Positions 5,889 to 12,943 are shown, counted from the stretch's first letter. The stretch: DNA of 13,082 bases from CAKVLS01 sp045638465 (GCA_045638465.1 JAZUBK010000022.1:1-13082), one strand, 5' to 3'. Translations and numbers: made by a program. Notes: a model not told the origin generated them from the letters alone.

Positions 5889-8384
5889 TTATATTGCAAC
5901 GATTATGTTTGCGTAGTTTTTCCAAATGTCAGCAGTTTTGTATGCATCCAAACTTTCCTCAGGAACTTTAATTTCTTTTATATATGAGCTAAAAGTATCT
6001 TTTGAAATAGACGGTGGAACAATAGCCTCTATAGTAATGCTTGTTAAACTAGAACAACCAGTAAAAGCATAACCTCCAATAGTGTCTACAGTGTCTGGAA
6101 CAACAATATTTGTTATTTTTGAGCAATTTACAAACGCAAACATACCAATAAATGTTGTGCCTTGTGGTATTTGAAAGTTAGTTAGATTTTGGCAGCCAAA
6201 GAATGCTCCGCTATTAATTGTTCCGTCAAAATTACTAGTTTTTATGGTTACAGTAGTCAATGAAGTACAACCATCAAACATATAACTTTCAATATCTGTT
6301 ATATTAACCCCTAACTCTACGGTTTTAAGATCCTCACAGTCTGCAAAAGAATGCCAAAATATTGTTTTTACACTATCAGGAATAATTATATTTTCAATTC
6401 CACTACCAACAAAAGTATATTCGCCTATGTATTCAACCGAATTTGGAATAGTAATTGATTTTAATGAGGTACATTTAGAAAAAGACCTATCACCAATTTG
6501 AATTATACTATTTGGTATAGTAATAGAATTTAGTGCAGTACAATCAGCAAAAGCCCCAAAAATCATCTTACAATTTTCGCTTATTGTATAAGTTTTCAGT
6601 GTTTTATCTTCTACACCCCACATCAAAGTATATGGGTTTACTTCGTTACCAAGATATCTTCCGCCATTATAAACGTTATAATTTAGAAAATCACACCCTT
6701 CAAAAGCCGAAAACTCAATGCATCTAATTGTAGAAGGAATTTTCATATTTTTTATACTTACACAGTTATTAAATGAATATTGTGCGATACGAGTTACACC
6801 TTCTGCAAATTCAACATCAGACTCTAAAACTTTACAGCCCGAAAAAGCACTATTATTAATAAATCTCAACTTGCCTAAAAATACACTTTTCAACTTTTCG
6901 CAACCAGAAAAACCTGAAGCATCAACAGATGTTATGCCTCGAGCGGTATAAACAGAAACCAAATTTTTACAATTAGAAAAAGCGCCTAAACCAATTTCAG
7001 TTAGGTTCTCTCCAGATACTGTTTCAAGAGCAGTACAATCAGAAAAAGTACTCAACCCTGTAGAGGTAATGCCTTTGCCAAGTTCTACGGTTTTTAGAGT
7101 TGTATTATTTTGGAAGGTAAATAAGCCTAGATTTACCAAATCATCATGAACTATAAGGCTTGTTATATCACCTTCAAATATTCCTGTCGCATTTAGATTT
7201 GGTGAAATACCAACCACAGTTTGGCCCCCTAAAGTTTGAGGAATTACAATATCAGAAGAAGCCCCATCTGGAAGTACAAATGACTTAATAAGAGAAATAC
7301 CCACATCTTCAAACTTTTTGTATGTATATCCGTCTTCTGCTCCTTCTACGCCATCTTCTGATGTAAATACCGCCTCATACATATCAGCATTATCCATTAT
7401 TTCATATTCGTACAACATAGACTTATTCAAAATAGCCTTAATTGTTGTAAGTAGCCCAGGCATAGCTTCATCTGATTGCTTCAGTTCTTCTTCGCTTACT
7501 GTAGACATAAAATCAACGGTTTTTTGATAAAGAATATCATTATTATATATTGCACTATAATCAATAAAAGTATCTATATAATCAAACATTATATTGTTCA
7601 TTTCTTCTTGCTCGATACCTAAATCTCCGTCCAACATATATATCATGAATATCATAATTTGACCAGAATTTGATGCAGTATTTATCTTTTCAAATTTACC
7701 TGTCCTCAAATTTCTAATGCCTACAAACTTTGCATCGTCTTTCTTTTCTATCTCAAAAGATATGACATCACCTTCGATAGTAGAATTAACAACATTACCA
7801 AGCTCTTCATCAGAACTAACAATAAAATCTTCATCACCATCACTTGCTGGTTTTTCGTCAGTCAAATTGATTAAACAATCAAAGTCATAATCATATATTG
7901 CATAGTTTTCTTTGTCAAAACTAAAAGAAAGTTCAAAAGTTGTCCAATTATTTCTAGTTATCTCTATAGCATCACCATTATAACCTACAAAATTATGAGT
8001 TAATTTTTTATCTACTCTATAGTTATATTTTGCGTTGTCATCAAAATACACATACAAAGATTCTGTATCACTCAAGTTCTCTACAAAAAAAGTTATAACT
8101 ATATCTTTTGCCTTTTTAAAAGACAACTTCAAATCTGACCAAGAGTTTATATCACTTTTTGTTGGTTGTTCGGTTTTTGACCATCTCAAAGGTTTAAGAG
8201 ATGTTGTTTCTACAGCCCCTGAAATACTTGCGCTCACTTTGGCATTAACATCCGAGATCTCAAATGAAACTCTGCCATCTATAGAAATCTTTTTTGATAT
8301 CGCACCAAAAATTACGGTAAACATCATACCGATAGTTAACAAACTAGCCAAGATTAAAGAAAGCCATTTTGATTTTATACTCAT
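5889..8384 (-). CDS. secreted or membrane-anchored BspA-type LRR protein
   Basis: 831 residues, starting at ATG 8384 with AAAGGAG upstream. Residues 7-30 are a hydrophobic signal or anchor segment without a lipobox. A conserved-looking stretch (DGRVSFEISDVNAKVSASIS, 37-56) follows. Residues about 60-365 match no family I can name; they are acidic, and DEKPASDGDED near 175-185 looks like a linker. From about residue 370 to the end there are many BspA/TpLRR (LRR_5) repeats of the form IxIPxxVxxIGxxAFxxCxxL, for example SITIPNSIIQIGDRSFSKC and NIVVPDTVDTIGGYAFTGC. The end (PPSISKDTF, then VPEESLDAYKTADIWKNYA) is the usual BspA-like finish. No sortase motif or C-terminal anchor is seen. Such repeats mostly serve adhesion or surface binding, but this protein's partner is unknown. 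It separates spoVAC from spoVAD. Confidence 0.88.
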   Translation of the reverse strand: MSIKSKWLSLILASLLTIGMMFTVIFGAISKKISIDGRVSFEISDVNAKVSASISGAVETTSLKPLRWSKTEQPTKSDINSWSDLKLSFKKAKDIVITFFVENLSDTESLYVYFDDNAKYNYRVDKKLTHNFVGYNGDAIEITRNNWTTFELSFSFDKENYAIYDYDFDCLINLTDEKPASDGDEDFIVSSDEELGNVVNSTIEGDVISFEIEKKDDAKFVGIRNLRTGKFEKINTASNSGQIMIFMIYMLDGDLGIEQEEMNNIMFDYIDTFIDYSAIYNNDILYQKTVDFMSTVSEEELKQSDEAMPGLLTTIKAILNKSMLYEYEIMDNADMYEAVFTSEDGVEGAEDGYTYKKFEDVGISLIKSFVLPDGASSDIVIPQTLGGQTVVGISPNLNATGIFEGDITSLIVHDDLVNLGLFTFQNNTTLKTVELGKGITSTGLSTFSDCTALETVSGENLTEIGLGAFSNCKNLVSVYTARGITSVDASGFSGCEKLKSVFLGKLRFINNSAFSGCKVLESDVEFAEGVTRIAQYSFNNCVSIKNMKIPSTIRCIEFSAFEGCDFLNYNVYNGGRYLGNEVNPYTLMWGVEDKTLKTYTISENCKMIFGAFADCTALNSITIPNSIIQIGDRSFSKCTSLKSITIPNSVEYIGEYTFVGSGIENIIIPDSVKTIFWHSFADCEDLKTVELGVNITDIESYMFDGCTSLTTVTIKTSNFDGTINSGAFFGCQNLTNFQIPQGTTFIGMFAFVNCSKITNIVVPDTVDTIGGYAFTGCSSLTSITIEAIVPPSISKDTFSSYIKEIKVPEESLDAYKTADIWKNYANIIVAI

Positions 8385-8403
8385 AATTTTCTCCTTTGTA
8401 AAA

Positions 8404-8432
8404 CTAGTAATAATTTGTCATTTCTAGTAATA
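8404..8432 (-). repeat. paired 9-bp direct repeat upstream of the LRR gene
   Basis: TATTACTAG (minus strand) occurs twice, at 8432-8424 and 8412-8404, exactly 20 bases apart, just before the LRR ribosome binding site. The spacing of about two helical turns would suit a regulator dimer, but no such regulator is known here and AT-rich chance repeats are possible. Confidence 0.4.
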
Positions 8433-8500
8433 TTTTATCAAATTATTAATAAAAAACCAAATGTATTTATCTATATATTGAAGCAACATTATTTACTTAT

Positions 8501-8528
8501 ATTCTATAAGTATGTTCTAACTCTTCAA
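8501..8528 (-). promoter_or_regulatory. candidate promoter for the LRR gene
   Basis: TTGAAG (minus strand, 8528-8523), 16 bases, then TAGAAT (8506-8501) resembles a sigma-A promoter just beyond the spoVAC coding end, leaving a leader of about 110 bases. Together with the terminator at 5852-5882 it would make the LRR gene a single-gene unit. No spoVAC terminator with a T-run is seen in 8385-8534. Confidence 0.33.
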
Positions 8529-8534
8529 CAAAAA

Positions 8535-8990
8535 TCAAAACAAACCAATTATATAATGTATAATTCCTACAAGAATCGAAGACGATATACCCGTAACAAT
8601 TACTGGACCTGCTACAGAAAACATCTTGACACACATGCCAAAGATCCAACCTTCATTTTTAAACTCAATAGCAGGAGATGCAATAGAATTAGAAAAACCA
8701 GTTATCGGAACAATGGACCCTGCCCCAGCAAAAGCACCAATGCGATCATATACCCCCAAACCTGTCAAAAATGATGCCAAAAAGATAAGTATAACCGAAG
8801 TATATACACTTGCTGTTTCAAGAGACATCTTATCAAATATTGCCATTAGACTATCAGTTATTCCTTGCCCTATACAACAAATAAGTCCCCCAACCAAAAA
8901 AGCATACAAAAGCGACGGAAAAGGCTTTGTTTGTGGTAGCCTTTTTTCTACATAATCAATATATTTTTTATTCCTTGTAACATTATCCAT
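8535..8990 (-). CDS. spoVAC: stage V sporulation protein AC
   Basis: Membrane component of the SpoVA dipicolinate channel; in Bacillus SpoVAC behaves as a mechanosensitive channel subunit acting in spore DPA movement. 151 residues, normal for the family. A basic N-terminus (residues 1-24) is followed by about four membrane segments. Signatures are PFPSLLYAFLVGGLICCIGQ (24-43), FLTGLGVYDRIGAFAGAGS and VPITGFSNSIASPAIEFKNE, ending with a hydrophobic segment. ATG 8990 has GAGGTGAT just upstream. It is the first SpoVA gene here; no spoVAA or spoVAB precedes it, as in many Clostridia. The expected next gene, spoVAD, lies about 2.8 kb downstream beyond the LRR gene. The 115-base gap to the divergent lipoprotein gene must hold its promoter, but I could not assign a SigG site. 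Confidence 0.96.
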   Translation of the reverse strand: MDNVTRNKKYIDYVEKRLPQTKPFPSLLYAFLVGGLICCIGQGITDSLMAIFDKMSLETASVYTSVILIFLASFLTGLGVYDRIGAFAGAGSIVPITGFSNSIASPAIEFKNEGWIFGMCVKMFSVAGPVIVTGISSSILVGIIHYIIGLF

Positions 8991-9105
8991 AATATCACCT
9001 CAAAAATGATTTTTCCCAAAAAAAAATATTTTTAAGCAAAAAGATGTAATATTTTTTTATTTTCCACTCAAACTAAAAATATCAAAGACAATTTTGGAGG
9101 AAAAT

Positions 9106-10986
9106 ATGAAAAAACTTTTTATACCACTATCACTTATGGCACTTACCATGGCAACAGGTTGCTCAATGACAAAAAATAATAATGCAGATATAACAAAAGA
9201 ACTATCAACCAACATCTCAGAGCTTATAGAAACGACTAAAAAAGTAAAAAACATCGACGAAACAAAACTTATGATTGATGATCTTGGCAGTCAAACAGAT
9301 GCAAACAAAGACTATAAAACTAGCGAAAAAGTAAAAAATTCTTATAAAGCAAAAGTAATCAGAAAGTTAACGCAAGACAATCAAACTCAAAACTCAAACT
9401 ATTACAAACAAAAAGTCTTTCGCAATACAAACAACAACAACAATTCTGGTCCACTTTATACACGATTTAGGGGCAAAACAATCGCTAATCAACAAAATAA
9501 TAGCCAAAATTTAACATCAGAAAGTAACAAAAATATCACTAATAATTCAAACACAATAAATAAAAATGTTTACACCAACAGCTCAAATCAAACAACATCT
9601 AAAACAGAAAACACATATGTTACTGATTCTGGCAAAGTATCAGATAGATATTACACCTCAAGATATACTCCTAGATTTTCAAGCAATGAAATTGATAACA
9701 ATTTGATGCTTACAAACTATATCGAAAAGATACAAGACTTATATGCTATTTGCAATGATACCTGCGCAGCATCATATGATTTAGAATCTTTGAAAAGTGA
9801 ACTAATCAACACATGTAACAATTGCAACAGATTGCTTGGCAAAGTAAAAAATGGCGAAGTAAAACTAAGCAGCCAACAAATCAAAACTTTGGGTGAATAC
9901 AACAAAACACTTCAAAGTTGCATCAATGATCTAAATAAGTGCAAAGATTGTAGCGAAGATGTCAATATTATAAATACTCTAAAAGGCAACTTCTCTAACA
10001 ATTGCGACTCTTTAGTTGCAAAATATCTAAAAGTACTAAACAATCTAGATACAAATGGTAGTTTGTGCAATAACGCACAATGTACCGTTGCTGAAATTAA
10101 TAATTATATTTCTAGTATTTGTGGTGAAAATGTTAAAAATTATACAAATAGATATAAGTTTGATGATTATGAAATTGATAAGGAATTTTTGATTGACCAA
10201 AATACAAAACCTCAAGAAAAAACATCAAACACAACCCCTACCACACCAATTCAAAATCAAACAAACACTCAAAATAAAACCCAAAATACCACTACAAACA
10301 GCACTACAACACAAAATGCCACAACTACACCTACTAATTCAACAACCGTTAAAACGCAAAATTACGTTTCTTATCCAGTAAAAAATATCCAACAACCTAC
10401 TAGCCAAAATAAAGGCCAAAATGCCGCCCAGCCAGTTGTAAACACACAAACTCAAGCTGATACACAAACAGGCCTTACAGCGCAAAATAACAGCTCTCAA
10501 AACCAAAATAATCAAGTGTCTCTTGCACCAAAAGACCACACAACATACCCTATGCAAAATCCAAACAATTCTGATAGATTAGCGGCTCAATCTTCACAAA
10601 ACACACCTAACACTAATTTACCAAATAAGCAATTTGACACACCAAACAGACATCCTTTAACAAAAGACATTAAACAAAATCCAAATAAACAAACTGTTGG
10701 CGTAAATACCCAAAACAATTCTTTTGCCTCACAAAGCAACGAAAGTGCAAAAGAAATCGTAACTTATAATAATAGGCATAATGTTGTTCTTAACACTTCT
10801 ACACCTGCCCCAAAAAGCAGTTTTCACAAAGTAACAAATACTGCAAATGGCGAAAATAAAACAACCGATTATCGAACAGATCACAAGAAAATAACTCAAA
10901 CACCTAGCTTTACTAACTCAACTTTATTTATGGGCCCACAACATGTAAGAGCAAATAACAGTATTATGACTTTGGAAGAAATATAA
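9106..10986 (+). CDS. predicted lipoprotein with Cys-rich domain and N/Q/T-rich tail, function unknown
   Basis: 626 residues. I chose ATG 9106 because GGAGG lies just upstream; a TTG at 9094 would overlap that site. Residues 1-18 are a lipoprotein signal (MKKLFIPLSLMALTMATG) before Cys19, an acceptable lipobox (A-T-G-C). Residues 20-200 are polar with many Asn and include an Arg/Tyr-rich patch (DRYYTSRYTPRF, 180-191). Residues 200-345 look helical and hold 11 cysteines at 216, 220, 237, 240, 272, 279, 282, 300, 321, 326 and 339. Residues 365-626 are low complexity, rich in Asn, Gln and Thr, with a YP-x-x-N motif at 423 and 481. I recognise no named family. It is the only plus-strand protein gene, sitting between the sigF operon and spoVAC. 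A role at a spore membrane or in the coat is a positional inference. Confidence 0.8.
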   Translation: MKKLFIPLSLMALTMATGCSMTKNNNADITKELSTNISELIETTKKVKNIDETKLMIDDLGSQTDANKDYKTSEKVKNSYKAKVIRKLTQDNQTQNSNYYKQKVFRNTNNNNNSGPLYTRFRGKTIANQQNNSQNLTSESNKNITNNSNTINKNVYTNSSNQTTSKTENTYVTDSGKVSDRYYTSRYTPRFSSNEIDNNLMLTNYIEKIQDLYAICNDTCAASYDLESLKSELINTCNNCNRLLGKVKNGEVKLSSQQIKTLGEYNKTLQSCINDLNKCKDCSEDVNIINTLKGNFSNNCDSLVAKYLKVLNNLDTNGSLCNNAQCTVAEINNYISSICGENVKNYTNRYKFDDYEIDKEFLIDQNTKPQEKTSNTTPTTPIQNQTNTQNKTQNTTTNSTTTQNATTTPTNSTTVKTQNYVSYPVKNIQQPTSQNKGQNAAQPVVNTQTQADTQTGLTAQNNSSQNQNNQVSLAPKDHTTYPMQNPNNSDRLAAQSSQNTPNTNLPNKQFDTPNRHPLTKDIKQNPNKQTVGVNTQNNSFASQSNESAKEIVTYNNRHNVVLNTSTPAPKSSFHKVTNTANGENKTTDYRTDHKKITQTPSFTNSTLFMGPQHVRANNSIMTLEEI

Positions 10987-10992
10987 AAAAAT

Positions 10993-11020
10993 AAAAGGCG
11001 CTATATAATAGTGCCTTTTT
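10993..11020. terminator. bidirectional terminator between lipoprotein gene and sigF
   Basis: AAAAGGCGCTAT pairs with ATAGTGCCTTTT (one G-T pair) around a three-base loop, with an A-run on one side and a T-run on the other, so it can act for both converging genes. Its right edge overlaps the sigF stop codon at 11019-11021. Confidence 0.85.
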
Positions 11021-11735
11021 ACTTTGCTCTTTGCCTCAATTTACCAAGAATCCGATTTTCTATCCTACTTACCTGCACTTGCGATACACCTAGCATATTT
11101 GCGACTTCGCTTTGCGTTTTTTCTCTAAAATACCTAAGTATAATTATCTTTCTATCTTTTTCCGAAAGTTGCATAAGCAGATCTTTTATAAGTATTACGT
11201 TTGTAATATCCCCCTCATCTTCTGCCACGACCCTATCTATAACTTCAAGACCCGATCCTCCATTATCAATCTGCTGATGTAATGATACTGGCATACGCGC
11301 AGACTCTAGGGTAAAAATAACTTCCTGCTCATCTATGTTAAATAAAGTTGCAAGTTCGGATATAGTTGGCGGCGGAAGATTATTTACCTTTCGCTGATCA
11401 AAAACTTTTTGCATCTGAAAGTAAAGCCCTTTTATCGCGCGAGAAACTTTTATAGAGCCATCATCTCTCAAAAACCTCTTTATCTCTCCCACAATCATAG
11501 GCACAGCGTAGGTCGAAAATTTGACATTAAAGGCCTCATCAAAGTTGTTTATCGCCTTCAAAAAGCCCAAGCAACCTAACTGGTACAAGTCATCATATTC
11601 TACACCTTTATTCAAGTACCTTTTAACTATACTCTTTACTAAGGGGGCATTGTTTTCTATCAAAATAGCTTTAGCCTCATTATCGCCTTGCTTTGCTCTT
11701 TCTATATATAATATAGTACTATCATGGTCAAGCAT
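11019..11735 (-). CDS. sigF: forespore sigma factor SigF (SpoIIAC)
   Basis: RNA polymerase sigma factor that starts forespore gene expression after the asymmetric division. 238 residues, the size of sporulation sigma factors. Region 2 spans about residues 25-100: APLVKSIVKRYLNKG, DDLYQLGCLGFLKAINNFD, and KFSTYAVPMIVGEIKRFLRD, the promoter-melting helix. Region 3 follows with SLHQQI and related residues (about 100-165). Region 4 covers 180-236, with the helix-turn-helix TQSEVANMLGVSQVQVSRIE at 207-226. ATG 11735 has AAGGGGGT upstream. It is the last gene of the spoIIA operon, 14 bases after spoIIAB, whose product holds SigF inactive. The operon context separates it from SigG, which is otherwise similar. 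Confidence 0.96.
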   Translation of the reverse strand: MLDHDSTILYIERAKQGDNEAKAILIENNAPLVKSIVKRYLNKGVEYDDLYQLGCLGFLKAINNFDEAFNVKFSTYAVPMIVGEIKRFLRDDGSIKVSRAIKGLYFQMQKVFDQRKVNNLPPPTISELATLFNIDEQEVIFTLESARMPVSLHQQIDNGGSGLEVIDRVVAEDEGDITNVILIKDLLMQLSEKDRKIIILRYFREKTQSEVANMLGVSQVQVSRIENRILGKLRQRAK

Positions 11736-11749
11736 CGTCTACCCCCTTT

Positions 11750-12193
11750 TTAAGCATTGACTACTTGTTCCCTTGCAAAAACTTTTCTCATCTTTACTGT
11801 TATTCCCTTATTTTCATTTTTTATTACATCAAGGCTAGACATAAAACTTTCCATTACAGTAAATCCCATGCCACTTCGCTCATCATTTGGCTTTGTAGTA
11901 AAAAACGGTTCTTTTGCTCTACTTATATCTTCAATACCCACCCCTTCATCACTGATTGTGATATCTATATAATCTATATACAAATCAACCTTTAACGTTA
12001 TATATCCAGGATTTTTTGGATATGCATGTACAACACAATTTGTTACCGCCTCTGATACAGCAGTTTTTATATCAGTTAATTCGTCTACACTAGGATTTGC
12101 TCCTAAACAAAATCCTACCACACAACTTCTAGCAAAAGCCTCATTTTCTGATATTGATAAAAATTTCAATTCCATTTCGTTTATTTTTTTCAT
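11750..12193 (-). CDS. spoIIAB: anti-sigma F factor and serine kinase SpoIIAB
   Basis: It binds and inhibits SigF, and uses ATP to phosphorylate SpoIIAA, so it is the switch of forespore-specific transcription. 147 residues from ATG 12193, chosen because GAGGAG lies seven bases upstream; a TTG at 12208 would overlap spoIIAA. It has a GHKL ATPase fold: an N box with Glu48 and Asn52 (SEAVTNCVVHAY), a G1 box DEGVG at 82-86, and a G2 box GMG at 108-110 in ERSGMGFTVMESFM. Arg22 (FARSCV) lies where the Bacillus protein uses Arg20 to touch its partners. The N-terminus MKKINEMELKFLSISENEAF is typical. It begins 11 bases after the spoIIAA stop. Confidence 0.97.
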   Translation of the reverse strand: MKKINEMELKFLSISENEAFARSCVVGFCLGANPSVDELTDIKTAVSEAVTNCVVHAYPKNPGYITLKVDLYIDYIDITISDEGVGIEDISRAKEPFFTTKPNDERSGMGFTVMESFMSSLDVIKNENKGITVKMRKVFAREQVVNA

Positions 12194-12204
12194 AAATAAT
12201 CTCC

Positions 12205-12513
12205 TCAACTTATTTTTGGCATAATTTCATATAAGCCAGTTAATTTAAAAATCTTTTCAGCGTGATATGAAGGGTTTGCAATAAATATCCCTACACCTTT
12301 TTGTTTCATTTTTTTGTATCTACCTATCAAAACCCCTATTCCTGTGCTATCCATAAACTCAAGACTAGACAAATCCATAATAATTTGCCTAAAGTTATCT
12401 CCCGCAAATAGCTTATCCAAAACCCCCGTGGTATACTTTGCAGTGTGTTCGTCAAGTTCCCCCTCTAACACCACATACAAAACATTATTATATAACCTGT
12501 TTTTTATCTGCAT
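12205..12513 (-). CDS. spoIIAA: anti-anti-sigma factor SpoIIAA
   Basis: STAS-domain protein that, when unphosphorylated, displaces SigF from SpoIIAB; SpoIIE dephosphorylates it in the forespore (SpoIIE is not in this window). 102 residues, slightly shorter than the Bacillus protein. The phosphorylated serine is Ser56 in FMDSTGIGVLIGRYKKM (53-69). The beta-strand LEGELDEHTA (16-25) and the last helix KIFKLTGLYEIM are also typical. ATG 12513 has AAAGGAG upstream. It is first in the spoIIA operon. A SigH/Spo0A~P promoter would be expected ahead, but none could be assigned in the very AT-rich leader. Confidence 0.96.
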   Translation of the reverse strand: MQIKNRLYNNVLYVVLEGELDEHTAKYTTGVLDKLFAGDNFRQIIMDLSSLEFMDSTGIGVLIGRYKKMKQKGVGIFIANPSYHAEKIFKLTGLYEIMPKIS

Positions 12514-12684
12514 ATTTTTCTCCTTTTGCTACTAAAATTTTATATTAATATAAAAAAAATATTTTTTCTAATATTGCCAAAATATAAAAAATATTGTAAA
12601 AAACGCCTATTTTAGGCCTATTTTAAGGCAAAAAATATATTAAAAAAATTTTTCAAAAAAATATAAAAAATAATTAAAAAATTG
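12514..12684. other. very AT-rich intergenic region ahead of spoIIAA
   Basis: This region carries the control of spoIIA on the minus strand and stands back to back with the tRNA promoter. It is dominated by A- and T-runs. I searched for a SigH-like promoter (AGGAWWT and GAAT) and for Spo0A boxes and found no match good enough to report. The only distinct structure is the GCC-bearing repeat at 12605-12629. Confidence 0.6.
12605..12629. repeat. tandem GCCTATTTTA repeat with embedded palindrome
   Basis: GCCTATTTTA occurs at 12605-12614 and 12616-12625, an 11-base period or about one helical turn. The first copy makes a perfect short hairpin, GCCTA-TTT-TAGGC (12605-12617), and GGC also follows the second copy. 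It lies about 90 bases upstream of spoIIAA and is the only G/C-containing element in that stretch. Confidence 0.5.
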
Positions 12685-12713
12685 TTGACTTTTATTCTCA
12701 GATATTGTATTAT
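12685..12713 (+). promoter_or_regulatory. strong promoter of the tRNA cluster
   Basis: TTGACT (12685-12690), a 17-base spacer, then TATTAT (12708-12713). This is close to the sigma-A consensus and lies about 20 bases before the first tRNA. It fits a stable-RNA operon. Confidence 0.82.
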
Positions 12714-12733
12714 GTAATAGTCAATCGGTTCGC

Positions 12734-12809
12734 CGGGGTGTAGCGCAGTTGGTAGCGCACGTGGTTTGGGACCATGGGGCCGGGAGTTCGAGTCTCTTCA
12801 CCCCGACCA
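12734..12809 (+). tRNA. tRNA-Pro (anticodon TGG)
   Basis: 76 bases with encoded CCA. Acceptor CGGGGTG pairs with CACCCCG; the C1-G72 first pair is typical of bacterial tRNA-Pro. D stem is GCGC/GCGC. Anticodon stem is CGTGG/CCATG around loop TTTGGGA, anticodon TGG. The T stem has two G-T pairs around TTCGAGT. Discriminator is A. Confidence 0.96.
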
Positions 12810-12847
12810 ATAAATTGACAAACAAATGAAATGGTGCTAACATATGC

Positions 12848-12924
12848 GGGCCTTTAGCTCAGTTGGTTAGAGCAACCGGCTCATAACCGGTCGGTCCGGG
12901 GTTCAAGTCCCTGAAGGCCCACCA
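12848..12924 (+). tRNA. CAT-anticodon tRNA, probably tRNA-Ile2 rather than elongator Met
   Basis: 77 bases with encoded CCA. Acceptor GGGCCTT/AAGGCCC, anticodon stem ACCGG/CCGGT, loop CTCATAA, discriminator A. The C4-G69 and C5-G68 pairs and the CTCATAA loop resemble Bacillus tRNA-Ile2, whose C34 is changed to lysidine by TilS so that it reads ATA. Bacillus elongator tRNA-Met has a TTCATAC loop and a different acceptor. The anticodon alone would be called Met. A normal Watson-Crick G1-C72 pair argues against initiator tRNA. Confidence 0.85.
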
Positions 12925-12943
12925 ATATTATTTTAAGCATTAT

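Noticed and set aside
5889..7300. Regular repeats that might suggest a repeat array or CRISPR
   Set aside because: The periodicity is at protein level (LRR_5 units); the DNA repeats are degenerate and there are no uniform spacers.
5889..8534. Insertion sequence or other mobile element carrying the LRR gene
   Set aside because: No transposase, terminal inverted repeats or target-site duplication was seen at the edges of the LRR unit.
8626..8955. Plus-strand frame opposite spoVAC
   Set aside because: The opposite strand encodes a clear SpoVAC; this frame is its shadow.
9057..9254. Minus-strand frame over the lipoprotein start that could be a small membrane protein
   Set aside because: It is the reverse complement of the lipoprotein signal-peptide region, and its coding end overlaps that gene's ribosome binding site; hydrophobicity alone is not support.
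10193..10381. Overlapping plus-strand frame inside the lipoprotein tail
   Set aside because: The A/C-rich low-complexity coding strand has few stop codons in any frame; there is no ribosome binding site.
12514..12733. SigH promoter and Spo0A box expected upstream of spoIIAA
   Set aside because: No segment matched both elements at suitable spacing; the GAGAATAA near 12693 lacks an AGGA partner and overlaps the tRNA promoter.
12848..12924. Initiator tRNA-fMet
   Set aside because: The acceptor has a normal G1-C72 pair and the anticodon stem lacks the three consecutive G-C pairs in initiator arrangement (GGG/CCC).
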